The notes under the pieces were generated by a model. That model searched no databases and was not told the DNA's origin. It was given only the letters and a program-made list of their open reading frames with translations. The position numbers and the translations under genes were made by a program. This document shows, piece by piece, positions 1 through 8,243 of a DNA stretch of 55,540 nt; within the stretch, counting starts at the first letter, position 1; each line of letters starts with the position of its first letter. Source of the stretch: Xanthobacteraceae bacterium (GTDB taxonomy: Bacteria; Pseudomonadota; Alphaproteobacteria; Rhizobiales; Xanthobacteraceae); the NCBI GenBank assembly GCA_031291475.1, contig JARLIY010000017.1, positions 1-55,540 on the forward strand. The letters run 5' to 3'.

Positions 1-35
1 CAAACCGCCGCCTTCAGCCACTCGGCCACCTCTCC
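1..35 (-). tRNA. tRNA-Ser, 5' part only (anticodon probably GCU)
   Basis: Read on the minus strand from base 35, the sequence begins GGAGAGGTGGCCGAGTGG. This is the acceptor strand and D-arm of a bacterial serine tRNA. The D-arm is followed by G26, a GCGGT anticodon stem, TT, and then G as the first anticodon base where the window ends. A G at position 34 allows GCU or GGA. The stem resembles that of alphaproteobacterial tRNA-Ser(GCU), which is inference. The 3' two thirds lie outside the window. Confidence 0.85.
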
Positions 36-105
36 GGACTGCCGATATGACTAAGCGCTAGGATGCCGGCAAGCAAGGGTGCGGGGCCGGCGCCCCACTT
101 CGACG

Positions 106-414
106 TCAGGCCGCGATCGCCGACGCCGGAACCGGTGCCGCCACGGGACTTCCATTGAGCCAATCGCGCGCCGCGCGCTGCGCGACGGCAATTTCGGCGT
201 CCGACATCTGCGCGGCAATTTCGCGCCGCAGCCGGATCGCTTCGCGGTTGCCCTCGGCCGCCGCGAGATTGAACCATTTGTGCGCGGAGACGAGATCGAC
301 CGGTACGTCGCGACCGACCGAATACATGATGCCAAGCTCGAACAGCATGTCGCCGGCGGCGTGGCCTTCGCCAAGCGGCGCCGCGTTGCCGTCGAGGATT
401 TCAAAACGAGCCAT
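106..414 (-). CDS. Small Sel1-repeat-like protein
   Basis: This is a 102-residue protein with no signal peptide. Residues about 20-56 form one Sel1/TPR-like unit: a helix ending in GIMYSVGRDVPVD, then AHKWFNLAAAEGN, the usual consensus of a Sel1 repeat. The tail carries a second helical stretch (DAEIAVAQRAARDWL). Single-repeat Sel1 proteins of this size are common in Hyphomicrobiales and are thought to mediate protein contacts; no specific role can be given. It is separated from the tRNA-Ser by about 70 bases and transcribed in the same direction. The longer opposite-strand frame here has arginine-rich shadow composition. Confidence 0.75.
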   Translation of the reverse strand: MARFEILDGNAAPLGEGHAAGDMLFELGIMYSVGRDVPVDLVSAHKWFNLAAAEGNREAIRLRREIAAQMSDAEIAVAQRAARDWLNGSPVAAPVPASAIAA

Positions 415-734
415 GGTGCGCTCCTGTCCTTCGCTTTCCCGCCTATCCGCTTTTCGCGCTTCGCCGGATTTAATTACCGGCGGATATGCCGATAATGGTC
501 AGAACATTTGAATGGTGGTTTAACTAATGCGATGAATCAAAACTGAACTCGGCGCGCAGCGATTGCGCGCGGACGGAAACGCCGCGTTAAGCAAGGCGGC
601 TTGCATTCCCGTCGGTTCCATATGTTTTCAGCGCTCAGATACGGCGGCCATCGTGCCGGAAAGTGCCTTGCAATGGCGGTTTCGTAGGCTATCCTTTTGC
701 GCTTGGGTCAGTGACAGGTATGGGGAGGGACGGC
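415..734. other. Intergenic region with divergent promoters expected
   Basis: No gene is seen. The region separates the minus-strand Sel1-like gene from the plus-strand DUF2147 gene and so should hold both promoters. An A/T-richer stretch around 470-545 contains a small inverted repeat (CCGG, nine-base spacer, CCGG, near 464-480) and is the likeliest promoter zone. No clear -35/-10 pair could be fixed. Confidence 0.4.
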
Positions 735-1184
735 ATGAAGATCCTTCGCACAACGGCAACTGCTGCCGTTTCGGCGATCGCACTCACGCTCATTCTGATC
801 GCGCCTTTGCGCGCGGCCGATCCGCTCGGCACCTGGCTTACCGGTGACAAGAAGGGCAAAATCCGCATCGTCAATTGCGGCGGCGCGATTTGTGGCAACC
901 TGATCTGGCTCGCCGAGCCGATCGATCCCGACACCAACCAGCCCAAGCTCGACAAGCACAATTCCAACGCCACCCTGCAAACCCGCCCGCTGCTCGGCAT
1001 CCCCATCGTGCTCAACATGGCGCCGACCGGCGGCGACAAGTGGGAAGGCCAAGTTTACAACGCCGAAGACGGCGGCACCTATACAGGTTCGTTCACCATG
1101 ACCGGCGCCAACGCAGCGGAACTCAAGGGCTGCGTCATGGGTGGACTGATCTGCAAGGGTCAGACCTGGACGCGGTCGAACTGA
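735..1184 (+). CDS. Exported DUF2147 family protein
   Basis: The protein has 149 residues. The ATG at 735 is preferred over upstream starts because it follows GGGAGGGAC and gives a clean signal peptide (MKILRTT, a hydrophobic core, then a likely cut after LRA, about residue 25). The mature part starts DPLGTWLTGDKKGKIRI and contains CGGAICGNLIWL and LKGCVMGGLICKGQTW. This is the DUF2147 pattern of a small beta-rich periplasmic domain with paired cysteines. DUF2147 proteins have no settled biochemical role. The gene stands alone and is followed by a double-hairpin repeat that may also end transcription. Confidence 0.85.
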   Translation: MKILRTTATAAVSAIALTLILIAPLRAADPLGTWLTGDKKGKIRIVNCGGAICGNLIWLAEPIDPDTNQPKLDKHNSNATLQTRPLLGIPIVLNMAPTGGDKWEGQVYNAEDGGTYTGSFTMTGANAAELKGCVMGGLICKGQTWTRSN

Positions 1185-1198
1185 TCGGCTCTCCGCTC

Positions 1199-1248
1199 AT
1201 TCCCGCGTAAGCGGGAATCCAGAACTGGGTCCCCGCCTATGCGGGGAC
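1199..1248. repeat. Double-hairpin palindromic repeat (REP-like)
   Basis: Two perfect stem-loops lie in tandem. The first is ATTCCCGC-GTAA-GCGGGAAT (1199-1218) and the second GTCCCCGC-CTAT-GCGGGGAC (1229-1248). They fall between convergent genes. Paired GCGGGAAT / GCGGGGAC hairpins are a familiar dispersed element in rhizobial genomes. Here they may also act as a two-way terminator. Confidence 0.75.
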
Positions 1249-1255
1249 GAGCGGA

Positions 1256-2017
1256 TTATCTTGCCTTTTGCCCGAACAGGATCGCGCGCACTTTCGGATC
1301 GTGCATGTCGACGGCGGCGGCCGTTTCGATGCGGATCGCAAACGCGCGCTTAACCGCTTCGCGCGCGCGGATGGTTTCGAACCAGCGCTTGAGATGCGGA
1401 AACTTGGCCAAATCCTGGCCCATCCGCTCGGCGAGCCTGACCCAGCCGACGCAAGCCATGTCGGCGATGGAATAGCGGCCGGCGAGGAAGGCGCGATTGG
1501 CCAGCCGCGCGTTCATGACGCCAAACAGCCGATTGACCTCGTTGGTGTAGCGGTCGATCGCGTAGGGAATTTGCTCGGGCACATAACGGCGGAAATGGTT
1601 GGCCTGGCCGGCCATCGGGCCGAGCCCGCCCATCTGCCAAAACAGCCACTCCTCGACGGCGACGCGTGCGCGTTCCTCGCGCGGATAAAATTTGCCGGTC
1701 TTGCGGCCGAGATATTGCAGGATGGCGCCGGACTCAAAGACCGAGATCGCCCGCTTGCCCGGGCCGTCGGGATCGACGATGGCGGGAATGCGATTGTTCG
1801 GCGAGATCGAAAGAAAGTACGGCGTGAATTGCTCGCCTCTGGAGATATCGACCGGGCGCACCACATAGGGCAGCCCGCATTCCTCGAGCATGATCGAAAT
1901 CTTCCAGCCGTTCGGGGTCGGCCAGTAATAAAGCTCGATCGGCGCGCGGTGGCGCGCTGCGGCAGGTTTCGGCGTTCGCCTTCGCCCGGCCTTGGATTTG
2001 CGGGGTGCGCGGGTCAT
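1256..2017 (-). CDS. Glutathione S-transferase, YfcG/Nu-like
   Basis: The protein has 253 residues. After a basic 25-residue N-terminal extension (KSKAGRRRTPKPAAA) a thioredoxin-fold domain begins with IELYYWPTPNGWKISIMLEE, where the N-G-K of the YfcG/Nu class replaces the catalytic Ser/Tyr of other GSTs. SPNNRIPAIVD supplies the cis-Pro region and VFESGAILQYLG the glutathione gamma-Glu contact (E-S). The all-helical C-terminal domain ends with YSIADMACVGWVRLAERMG and FPHLKRWF. Such enzymes use glutathione for disulfide-bond reductase or conjugation chemistry. The gene is monocistronic. It could serve as a maleylpyruvate isomerase only in a loose sense, since it is not in the ring-cleavage operon and does not look like that class. 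Confidence 0.9.
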   Translation of the reverse strand: MTRAPRKSKAGRRRTPKPAAARHRAPIELYYWPTPNGWKISIMLEECGLPYVVRPVDISRGEQFTPYFLSISPNNRIPAIVDPDGPGKRAISVFESGAILQYLGRKTGKFYPREERARVAVEEWLFWQMGGLGPMAGQANHFRRYVPEQIPYAIDRYTNEVNRLFGVMNARLANRAFLAGRYSIADMACVGWVRLAERMGQDLAKFPHLKRWFETIRAREAVKRAFAIRIETAAAVDMHDPKVRAILFGQKAR

Positions 2018-2403
2018 GAAGAATTATCGCCCAAACGTATCGTCGCGCACCAACGATAATAACGACAAAAAAAGCGGCGCCGCAGATCAGCTCCACGACG
2101 CCGATAAGGACTTTTTGGGAGGATATTCCGACACCCGAGGGCGTCGGCGAGATGCGCGAGACTTAACTCTGCTGGCGATCCGCCAGGAGAAGGTCCGGAT
2201 TGCCCGGACCGTCACTTCACCGCCGCGCGCTTAGAGCGAACGACCGTGAAGGCCAAGCCCCCGTCTCGCCGACGCCCTCTGCCGTCCACCTGAGCCGGCG
2301 CGTCTCGGGCGATCATTGATCGACCCTCGACGGCTGCCGGCTCGTGTGACGCGATCTCCGACTTTCATGCGATGTCGAAGACCGATAACGGCGTCTTCGA
2401 CTA
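2018..2403. other. Intergenic region without recognised gene
   Basis: This gap between the GST start and the lysine-rich peptide gene has no reading frame with convincing codon use or a ribosome site. A plus-strand frame starting at 2016 runs about 70 codons but has shadow-like composition. The notable element is the perfect stem-loop at 2374-2401, listed separately. Confidence 0.4.
2374..2401 (-). terminator. Stem-loop just after the lysine-rich peptide gene
   Basis: GTCGAAGAC (2374-2382) and GTCTTCGAC (2393-2401) form a perfect 9-bp stem with a 10-base loop. It begins two bases past the stop codon of the 20-residue peptide gene, on the transcribed minus strand. There is no T-tract, so it may protect the 3' end or give factor-dependent termination. 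Confidence 0.55.
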
Positions 2404-2466
2404 CTACTTCTTTTTCTTCTTGCCCTTTTTCTTCGTCTTTGCTTTCGCTTTTCGCTTCTTCGCCAT
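2404..2466 (-). CDS. 20-residue lysine-rich basic peptide
   Basis: Beginning at the ATG at 2466, the frame encodes 20 residues, of which 13 are Lys and one Arg (MAKKRKAKAK then an alternating K/T/G/K tail), ending in TAG. Its Shine-Dalgarno sequence is exceptionally good: AGGAGGG with a five-base spacer to the ATG. A strong stem-loop follows the stop immediately. The composition resembles the C-terminal tails of histone H1-like or HU-like proteins, so binding to nucleic acid or polyphosphate is possible; this is inference. The ATG 11 codons upstream would add an N-terminus but would place the ribosome site inside the coding region. No homologue is recalled with certainty. Confidence 0.6.
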   Translation of the reverse strand: MAKKRKAKAKTKKKGKKKKK

Positions 2467-3052
2467 TGCTGCCCTCCTAGCTTGAGTGGATGGCGACATC
2501 GGTACAGTGCGGTCGCGAATCGACCAACACTGCCTTCCGATTACTACAGCAGGAAAAAAATAACAGTGACTCTGCTTAATTTTGTGTGTAAGTGCCGCGC
2601 CACGCTTGCGGCAACGATCGCGGCGCGCACGGCAGTAAAATGCGCGACGGAAAATTCTCCGCGCGACGTCGATGCGCGCGAGAAATTCGCGAGCATGCGG
2701 AAATGCCGATGAAATGCGGCTTTCTATAACGTTACTGTGCGCGATGTTTTCGCACAAGCGCGTGCGCTGCGCGCCGTTTGCGCACGATATCGCATGCGTG
2801 ACCGCGCCGCCGCCGGCAGATCGATCGCGTGAAAATAATTATGCACCGGAGCGCTCCGCAGGCGCTTCGACGGGCTCCATAAGGCGCAAAACGCGCGAAT
2901 CGGACGGCACTGATTCGCTTTGGCGGCACGTTCCGCGCCCGCTCGGTAAGCCCGCCGCGTCGCCGCGCGCCGAGATTTTCGCCGCCGTGTAGTCGAGCGT
3001 GGCGCGCGCGACGTCATCGTTCGTGCGCGGAACGATGCGACGAGCGTCGCGC
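2467..3052. other. Long intergenic region, A/T-rich core and GCGC-rich flank
   Basis: No gene is supported. Bases about 2540-2600 are A/T-rich (AAAAAAATAACAG, CTTAATTTTGTG) and are the likely promoter zone for the lysine-rich peptide gene. Bases 2600-3000 are packed with GCGCGC tracts and give arginine-rich frames on both strands without ribosome sites, typical of non-coding high-GC DNA. The stem-loop at 3015-3037 belongs to the gatB 3' end. Confidence 0.4.
3015..3037 (-). terminator. Stem-loop downstream of gatB
   Basis: CATCGTTC (3015-3022) pairs perfectly with GAACGATG (3030-3037) around a seven-base loop, 16 bases after the gatB stop on the minus strand. A second short palindrome, GCGACG-AG-CGTCGC, lies between it and the stop. 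No T-tract follows, so this is a candidate rather than a classical terminator. Confidence 0.45.
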
Positions 3053-4540
3053 TCAAACGCCGATGCGTTTCTTCAGGAGATCGTTCACGGCTTGCGGATT
3101 GGCCTTGCCGCCGGACGCCTTCATCACCTGGCCGACGAACCAGCCGAGCGCCTTTGGGTTCCCTCTGACGTCGCCGACTTTGTCGGGATTGGCGGTGATG
3201 ATGCCATCTACTAGCTTCTCCAGCGCGGCGAGGTCGCTCACCTGCTCCAGTCCACGCGCTTCGACGATCGCACGCGGGTCGCCGCCCTCGTTCCAGACGA
3301 TTTCGAACACGTCCTTGGCGATTTTGCCGGAGATGGTGCCTTCGGCGATGAGGTCGAGGACAGCGCCGAGCTGCGCATCGCTCACGGGCGAGGCGGTGAT
3401 GTCCTTGCCTTCCTTGTTCAAGCGTCCGGTCAGCTCGTTAATCACCCAATTGGCTGCGAGCTTCGGATCGCGTTTGCCTTCGCCGCCGTTGATCAGAGCT
3501 TCGAAAAACGCCGCGGTCGCGCGCTCGGCGACGAGCACGCCGGCATCGTAGCCGGAGAGCGCATAATAGCGCATGAAGCGCGCCTTCTTCTCGTCGGGCA
3601 GTTCCGGCAAATGCGCCTGCAAATCCGCCACCAGCGATGGCGACAGCTCAAGCGGCAACAAGTCCGGATCGGGAAAATAGCGGTAATCGTGCGCCTCTTC
3701 CTTGCTGCGCATGGAGCGCGTCTCGCCCTTGTCCGGATCGAACAGGCGCGTCTTCTGCTCGATGGCGCCGCCATCCTCGATGATTTCGATTTGTCTACGT
3801 GCCTCGTGCTCGATCGCCTGACCGATGAAGCGGATGGAATTGAGGTTCTTGATCTCGCAGCGCGTGCCAAGCGATGCGCCCGGCTTGCGCACCGAGACAT
3901 TGACGTCGGCGCGCAGATTGCCCTTCTCCATGTCGCCGTCGCAGGTGCCGAGATAACGCAAAATGGTGCGAAGCTTGCCGAGGAAGGCCTTGGCCTCGTC
4001 GGCCGAGCGCAGATCGGGCTTGGTTACGATCTCCATCAGCCCGACACCCGAGCGATTGAGATCGACGAGCGACATGGCTGCGTTTTGGTCGTGGAGCGAT
4101 TTTCCGGCATCCTGCTCGAGATGCAGCCGTTCGATGCCGACCCGCACCGTCTCGCCGTCGGGCATATCCACTAGCACCTCACCCTCGCCCACGATCGGCG
4201 ATTTGTACTGGCTGATCTGGTAGCCCTGCGGCAGATCCGGATAGAAATAGTTCTTCCGGTCGAAGACCGACTTGAGATTGATCCGCGCTTTCAGCCCGAT
4301 CCCGGTGCGTACCGCCTGGCGCACGCATTCGGCGTTGATGACCGGCAGCATGCCTGGCGCGGCGGCATCGACGAGCGAGACATGCGAATTGGGCTCGCCG
4401 CCGAAAGCGGTCGAGGCGCCGGAAAACAATTTAGCCTTCGAGGTGACCTGGGCATGCACCTCCATGCCGATGACAACTTCCCAGCCGTCGATCAGCTTCG
4501 ACTTTTTGTGCGTCGGTGCGTCCATTGGGCGTTTCATCAT
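3053..4540 (-). CDS. gatB: Aspartyl/glutamyl-tRNA(Asn/Gln) amidotransferase subunit B
   Basis: The 495-residue product has the family length. It opens with [13 protein letters not shown], carries [14 protein letters not shown] (the catalytic cradle motif), LRADVNVSV and [10 protein letters not shown], and ends with the helical GatB/YqeY tail domain (about residues 345-495). In the GatCAB complex GatB binds and phosphorylates mischarged Glu-tRNA(Gln) or Asp-tRNA(Asn), which is then amidated with ammonia from GatA. gatA and gatC are not in the window. Three in-frame ATGs (4540, 4537, 4525) are possible; the two outermost overlap the edge of a palindromic repeat, so the ancestral start may be 4525. 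Confidence 0.97.
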   Translation of the reverse strand: MMKRPMDAPTHKKSKLIDGWEVVIGMEVHAQVTSKAKLFSGASTAFGGEPNSHVSLVDAAAPGMLPVINAECVRQAVRTGIGLKARINLKSVFDRKNYFYPDLPQGYQISQYKSPIVGEGEVLVDMPDGETVRVGIERLHLEQDAGKSLHDQNAAMSLVDLNRSGVGLMEIVTKPDLRSADEAKAFLGKLRTILRYLGTCDGDMEKGNLRADVNVSVRKPGASLGTRCEIKNLNSIRFIGQAIEHEARRQIEIIEDGGAIEQKTRLFDPDKGETRSMRSKEEAHDYRYFPDPDLLPLELSPSLVADLQAHLPELPDEKKARFMRYYALSGYDAGVLVAERATAAFFEALINGGEGKRDPKLAANWVINELTGRLNKEGKDITASPVSDAQLGAVLDLIAEGTISGKIAKDVFEIVWNEGGDPRAIVEARGLEQVSDLAALEKLVDGIITANPDKVGDVRGNPKALGWFVGQVMKASGGKANPQAVNDLLKKRIGV

Positions 4541-4622
4541 CGCCGGACTTGATCCGGCAATCCATGTCGCGATGCCGCGGTCTCTATAGGGTCAGCTTAG
4601 ACCCCCGGGTCAAGCCCGGGGC
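4541..4622. repeat. Bipartite palindromic repeat, copy 1
   Basis: The element holds two palindromes, GCCGGA-CTTGA-TCCGGC (4542-4558) and CCCCGGGTCAAGCCCGGGG (near 4604-4622), joined by CAATCCATG and a variable spacer. The same arrangement recurs in inverted orientation at 13571-13650. It sits between the dioxygenase stop and the gatB start, touching the gatB initiation region. Confidence 0.8.
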
Positions 4623-4635
4623 GAACGCGCGAGGA

Positions 4636-5706
4636 TCACTTCCCCTCGCGCCAGATGCCGAGCGCTTCCTGCGCCGGCCGGTCGGAGATCGAGAACAACA
4701 CCGATTGCTCCGCCGCATTGTGGAAATAGCGCTTCCATGGCGGCACTACGAACACGTCGTTGCACCGCCATTCGAGCACCTCGCTGTCCACATTGGTGGT
4801 GCCGCGGCCTTCCGCGCAGGCGAAAACGGTGCCGTCGGTCGAGCGGTAGTGTTCGCCGCGGAAACCTTTAGGCAGCATCGCAAGGTGGGCGCCCATGGTC
4901 GGTAACACCGGGCCGCCGTTGCTCGGATTGGCATAACGCACGCGGGCGCCGTGGCGCTTGTCGATCTCGCCGGATCGCAGCATGCGCTCAATGATCGGGC
5001 GCGTGCGTGCATAGGTGTAATTAATCACCGGCGTGCGGTTAACCGAAAGCGCACCGTCAGGCAGCACGCCGGACCCGTAAAGGCTCAGCGAGTCTCCGTC
5101 CTGTCGCGTGGTCGGCTGGGTTGGACTTTCAAAATCCTCGCCGAACGAAGTCTCGAAGAAATTGACCGCAGGCGCATCGAGCACGTCGAGCCAGAGCATC
5201 GGCTTGTCGGACGGATTGCCGTGGTCGTGCGCCGCCCAGTTGGCGGTGATGACGAAATCGCCGGGCGCCATGAACGCTTTCTCGCCCTCGACCGCGGTGT
5301 AGGCGCCCTCGCCGTCGAGCACGAACCGGATGGCCGAGGAGACATGGCGGTGGGCGGGGGCGATCTCGCCGGGCAGGAGCATCTGGATGCCGGCGAACAG
5401 CGTGTTGGTGATGCGCGATTCCCCGCGCAGCCCCGGATTCTCCAGGATCAGCACGCGGCGCTTGGCTTCCTCGGCGGTAATCAGCCCGCCCGCTTCCATG
5501 ACCAGCGCTTTGACGTCGTCGAAATGCCAAACCGCTGGAACGCAGCGCGTCACCGGCTCGTCGGGGACGAGCGTGCTCATCACCTTCCACAGCGGCGTCA
5601 TCGCGTGCTTGGCGATGCGCGCGTAATAAGCTTCTCGCATCGTCTCGATATTGTGTTTGCGGTCCGGCGCGCCGTTGCCCGGCTTCTTCGCGGCTGCAAC
5701 CGCCAT
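4636..5706 (-). CDS. Gentisate 1,2-dioxygenase-type ring-cleaving cupin dioxygenase
   Basis: The start at 5706 is preferred because GGGAGGA lies just upstream; a start seven codons earlier would overlap it. The 356-residue product is bicupin. From this start the probable Fe(II) ligands are H119 and H121 (APAHRHVSSAIRF) and H160 (AAHDHGN). A second cupin around residues 260-340 includes APTMGAHLAMLP-like and HYRSTDGTVFACAEG stretches. Family members insert O2 between a ring hydroxyl-bearing carbon and the carboxyl-bearing carbon of gentisate, giving maleylpyruvate; relatives cleave salicylate, 5-nitrosalicylate or 1-hydroxy-2-naphthoate. Sequence alone cannot fix the substrate. It is the last gene of the eight-gene minus-strand run, next to an FAH hydrolase and an SDR that fit a ring-cleavage route. 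Confidence 0.88.
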   Translation of the reverse strand: MAVAAAKKPGNGAPDRKHNIETMREAYYARIAKHAMTPLWKVMSTLVPDEPVTRCVPAVWHFDDVKALVMEAGGLITAEEAKRRVLILENPGLRGESRITNTLFAGIQMLLPGEIAPAHRHVSSAIRFVLDGEGAYTAVEGEKAFMAPGDFVITANWAAHDHGNPSDKPMLWLDVLDAPAVNFFETSFGEDFESPTQPTTRQDGDSLSLYGSGVLPDGALSVNRTPVINYTYARTRPIIERMLRSGEIDKRHGARVRYANPSNGGPVLPTMGAHLAMLPKGFRGEHYRSTDGTVFACAEGRGTTNVDSEVLEWRCNDVFVVPPWKRYFHNAAEQSVLFSISDRPAQEALGIWREGK

Positions 5707-5823
5707 GGCGTCCTCCCAACGGTTCAATGCAATCTTCTATTACCCAATGTAGTCGAAGCAGGTGGCTGCGGAAACAGCGCCCTCAACGCAGACGCTGCGG
5801 GGCTGCCATGCCGGCGGACAGGG

Positions 5824-6591
5824 TCAGGTATTGGAGTTGCCGCCGTCGATTAAGATGTTCTGCCCGGTCATGAAGTCGCTATCGGCGCTGGCGAGGAAGA
5901 CGAGCGCGCCGAGGAGGTCCTGGGGCTGCTCGTCGCGTTTCAGCGAGCGCGCCGCCACCACCCGGTCGCGTGCGGTCGCGACGTGACCCGGATTCTGCGC
6001 CATCAGCGTCTCGCTCATGGTCAGGCCGGGCGACAGCGTGTTGACGCGGATGCCATGCTCACCGAGCTCCAGCGCCAGCACGCGCGTCATTGCCATGATC
6101 CCGCCTTTGGACGTGACGTAGTGCAGCATCCAGGGGATGCCGTGGAAAATACTGCCGGAACCGATATTGATGATCTTGCCGTAGCCTTGCGCCATCATCT
6201 GCGGGGCGACGTGCTTGACCATCAGGAACGGCCCGCGCAGATTGACCGCCATGACGCGGTCCCACATCGCCGCTTCGATCTCGGTGCACTTGGTTTCCTG
6301 CAACGGCGCAAACAGCGCGGCGTTATTGACGAGAATGTCGATCTTGCCGAACCGCTCCATCGCCCGGCCGACCAGCGCCTGCACCGCCGCCTCGTCGCTG
6401 ACGTCGACGACCATGCTTGCCACCGAGTTGGCGCCGTAATCCCGCGCGATCTCGTCCGCCGCGTCCTTGCCGTCGGCGATGTCGGCGATCATCAGCCGCG
6501 CGCCTTCGGCGGCGAGCGCCTGCGAATAATGCCGGCCGATGCCCTTGGCTCCGCCGGTGACGATGGCAACGCGCCCGTTCAACCGTCCCAT
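5824..6591 (-). CDS. SDR family NAD(P)-dependent oxidoreductase
   Basis: The 255-residue classical short-chain dehydrogenase starts at the ATG at 6591, preceded by GGGGAGGGG. It shows VAIVTGGAKGIG (TGxxxGxG cofactor site), NNAALF (NNAG variant), IINIGSGS, then Y and K of the catalytic YxxxK in MLHYVTSKGG, and the C-terminal ILIDGGNS strand. Asp after the second strand (MIADIAD) favours NAD(H). The gene lies 23 bases downstream of the FMN reductase gene and upstream of the dioxygenase, in one operon, and probably oxidises or reduces an aromatic-derived alcohol or keto intermediate. The substrate is unknown. Confidence 0.92.
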   Translation of the reverse strand: MGRLNGRVAIVTGGAKGIGRHYSQALAAEGARLMIADIADGKDAADEIARDYGANSVASMVVDVSDEAAVQALVGRAMERFGKIDILVNNAALFAPLQETKCTEIEAAMWDRVMAVNLRGPFLMVKHVAPQMMAQGYGKIINIGSGSIFHGIPWMLHYVTSKGGIMAMTRVLALELGEHGIRVNTLSPGLTMSETLMAQNPGHVATARDRVVAARSLKRDEQPQDLLGALVFLASADSDFMTGQNILIDGGNSNT

Positions 6592-6614
6592 GACCGCCCC
6601 TCCCCGTTCCCTTT

Positions 6615-7190
6615 TCAGCGCTTGCCGGAATGCTGCTCGATGAATTTTGCGAAAGCGGCAAGCTGCTGCTTGATGAAGCCGACCGTCTGCTGATCGGTGA
6701 TCTGCCCGGTCTTGGTGTCGATCCGCGTCGAGCAATTGCCGATGAAAATCTCCGGCTTGTTCAGCGTCACAGCGTCGAGGAAGATCATCGCCCGGCGCAA
6801 ATCGTATTGCATGCGGCCGCCGCCGAGCGGCCCGTTCGTCGCCGACTGGATGGCGACCGGCTTACCGGCGAAAGGCTGGTTTGCCGTGCGCGAGACCCAA
6901 TCGATGGCGTTCTTCAAACCGCCGGGAATCGAAAAATTGTATTCCGGCGTATTGAAAATCACACCATCGGCAGCGCCCACCGCGTCGGCGAGTCTACGCA
7001 CAGCGGCCGGGAAGCCGGTCGATTGCTCCACGTCGAAATTGTAGAGCGGAAATTCGGCGAAAGGCGGCGCTTCCGAAAACTTCATGCCCTCCGGCGCCAG
7101 CGCCGGAAGCGCATTCATGACCATGCGGTTATAGGAGGCTTTGCGCAGGCTGCCGCAAATGCAAATGACGTTGAGCGTCTTGTCAGCCAT
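6615..7190 (-). CDS. NADPH-dependent FMN reductase family protein
   Basis: The 191-residue flavodoxin-fold protein has the phosphate-binding loop GSLRKASYNRMVM and the flavin-ring motif TPEYNFSIPGGLKNAIDW, both hallmarks of the ChrR/YieF/ArsH-like reductase group. These enzymes reduce FMN, quinones, chromate or azo dyes with NAD(P)H. In this operon it may supply reduced flavin or remove quinones formed from aromatic substrates; that is inference. It is closely spaced with the downstream SDR gene. Confidence 0.92.
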   Translation of the reverse strand: MADKTLNVICICGSLRKASYNRMVMNALPALAPEGMKFSEAPPFAEFPLYNFDVEQSTGFPAAVRRLADAVGAADGVIFNTPEYNFSIPGGLKNAIDWVSRTANQPFAGKPVAIQSATNGPLGGGRMQYDLRRAMIFLDAVTLNKPEIFIGNCSTRIDTKTGQITDQQTVGFIKQQLAAFAKFIEQHSGKR

Positions 7191-7228
7191 TTCGTTACCT
7201 TTTCATCCAATGACGCCGAAATTTCCAC

Positions 7229-8233
7229 CTATGTACTCGGCGAATTCAACAGCGCCGGCGCCACGATCTCCTTCCAGCTCCGCGGTGGCGTCTTGAGTTC
7301 GCCATGCCGCCCCATGAAATCGGCGAACGCTTGCACGCCATGGACCGGACTACCGAACTCGTCCTTGATGCCCTCGATGATGGCGGCGACCGCGGCAACG
7401 TCGAGAGTCCTGAAGGGCTCGTGCATGAGATAGATTTCTGCGGCATGGTGCGGATCGTTGCGGATCATGCTCGCCGCCTCGTCCATCGCCTTGGCCACCG
7501 CCTCGGCGACACCCGGATGCGCCGCGACGTAAGCCCTGGTCGCGCCCATGATCAGGAACGAGACTTTGCCGCCGATCACATCGGCCGCGCTCAACACCTT
7601 ATGGATGCGCCCGTCGCCGAGCGCGATCTCGGTAAACGGCGCCGAGGAGAAATAGCCGCTGACCGGGCCCGTCCCCGCCAACAGCGTCGAGACTGCATCC
7701 GGGTTTGGCAGAACGACGATTTGTTTGCCCAGCCGGTCGTATTGGCCGAAAATTTTCTCGGCCTGCATTTGCAGAAGGTAAAGCTGCGGCGCCTTGGGCG
7801 CCGGAATAGCGATGCGGTCGCTGGGGTGGAAATCGGCAAGCGAGCGCACATTTGCCCGGTTGGTCAGAAGCACGGGGGGCAAGGTGGTGATGCCGGAAAC
7901 GGCCAGTATTTGCTGCGGCGAATCCTTGGCCTTCTCCCAGGCGGCAAGGAGCGGCGCGGCGCCGAACGGCCCCATGTCGATCGCGCCCGTGCCGATCGCC
8001 TCCAGCAATGGACCGGCGCCCATGAAGCGCTGATAGGTCGCCTTCAGGTCGAGATGGGCGTCCTTGCCGTATTTCTCGACCAGGTCGAGATCGTCGCAGA
8101 TATAGGCGGGCAGGAACGCCAGCCCGAAGCCGATCCCGATGCGCACCGTCTCCTGCGACGACGCCGCCGTGGCCAGCATCGGCAGCGCGCAAAGCGCGAT
8201 GAACACGCGCATCAGGTTTCGCAGCCGAAACAT
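7229..8233 (-). CDS. Orphan ABC transporter substrate-binding protein, NitT/TauT (NMT1/THI5-like) type
   Basis: The 334-residue protein has an N-terminal signal peptide (FIALCALPMLATAASS, cut near residue 25), followed by VRIGIGFGLAFLPAYICDDLDLVEKYG, the first lobe of the SsuA/THI5 fold. GAGPLLEAIGTGAIDMGPFGAAPLLAA and the helical C-terminal lobe fit the NitT/TauT group, which binds sulfonates, aromatic acids, pyrimidine precursors and similar ligands. No permease or ATPase gene is nearby, so it must use a distant transporter or act differently. Its position between ring-cleavage and FAH genes suggests it binds the pathway substrate. It ends 38 bases before the FMN reductase gene. Confidence 0.88.
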   Translation of the reverse strand: MFRLRNLMRVFIALCALPMLATAASSQETVRIGIGFGLAFLPAYICDDLDLVEKYGKDAHLDLKATYQRFMGAGPLLEAIGTGAIDMGPFGAAPLLAAWEKAKDSPQQILAVSGITTLPPVLLTNRANVRSLADFHPSDRIAIPAPKAPQLYLLQMQAEKIFGQYDRLGKQIVVLPNPDAVSTLLAGTGPVSGYFSSAPFTEIALGDGRIHKVLSAADVIGGKVSFLIMGATRAYVAAHPGVAEAVAKAMDEAASMIRNDPHHAAEIYLMHEPFRTLDVAAVAAIIEGIKDEFGSPVHGVQAFADFMGRHGELKTPPRSWKEIVAPALLNSPST

Positions 8234-8243
8234 GGAACCGCCG

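Noticed and set aside
2724..3056. Arginine-rich 110-codon minus-strand frame resembling a histone-like protein
   Set aside because: The Arg excess comes from GCGC tracts. There is no lysine/alanine repeat, no ribosome site, and the frame overlaps the gatB 3' stem-loop.
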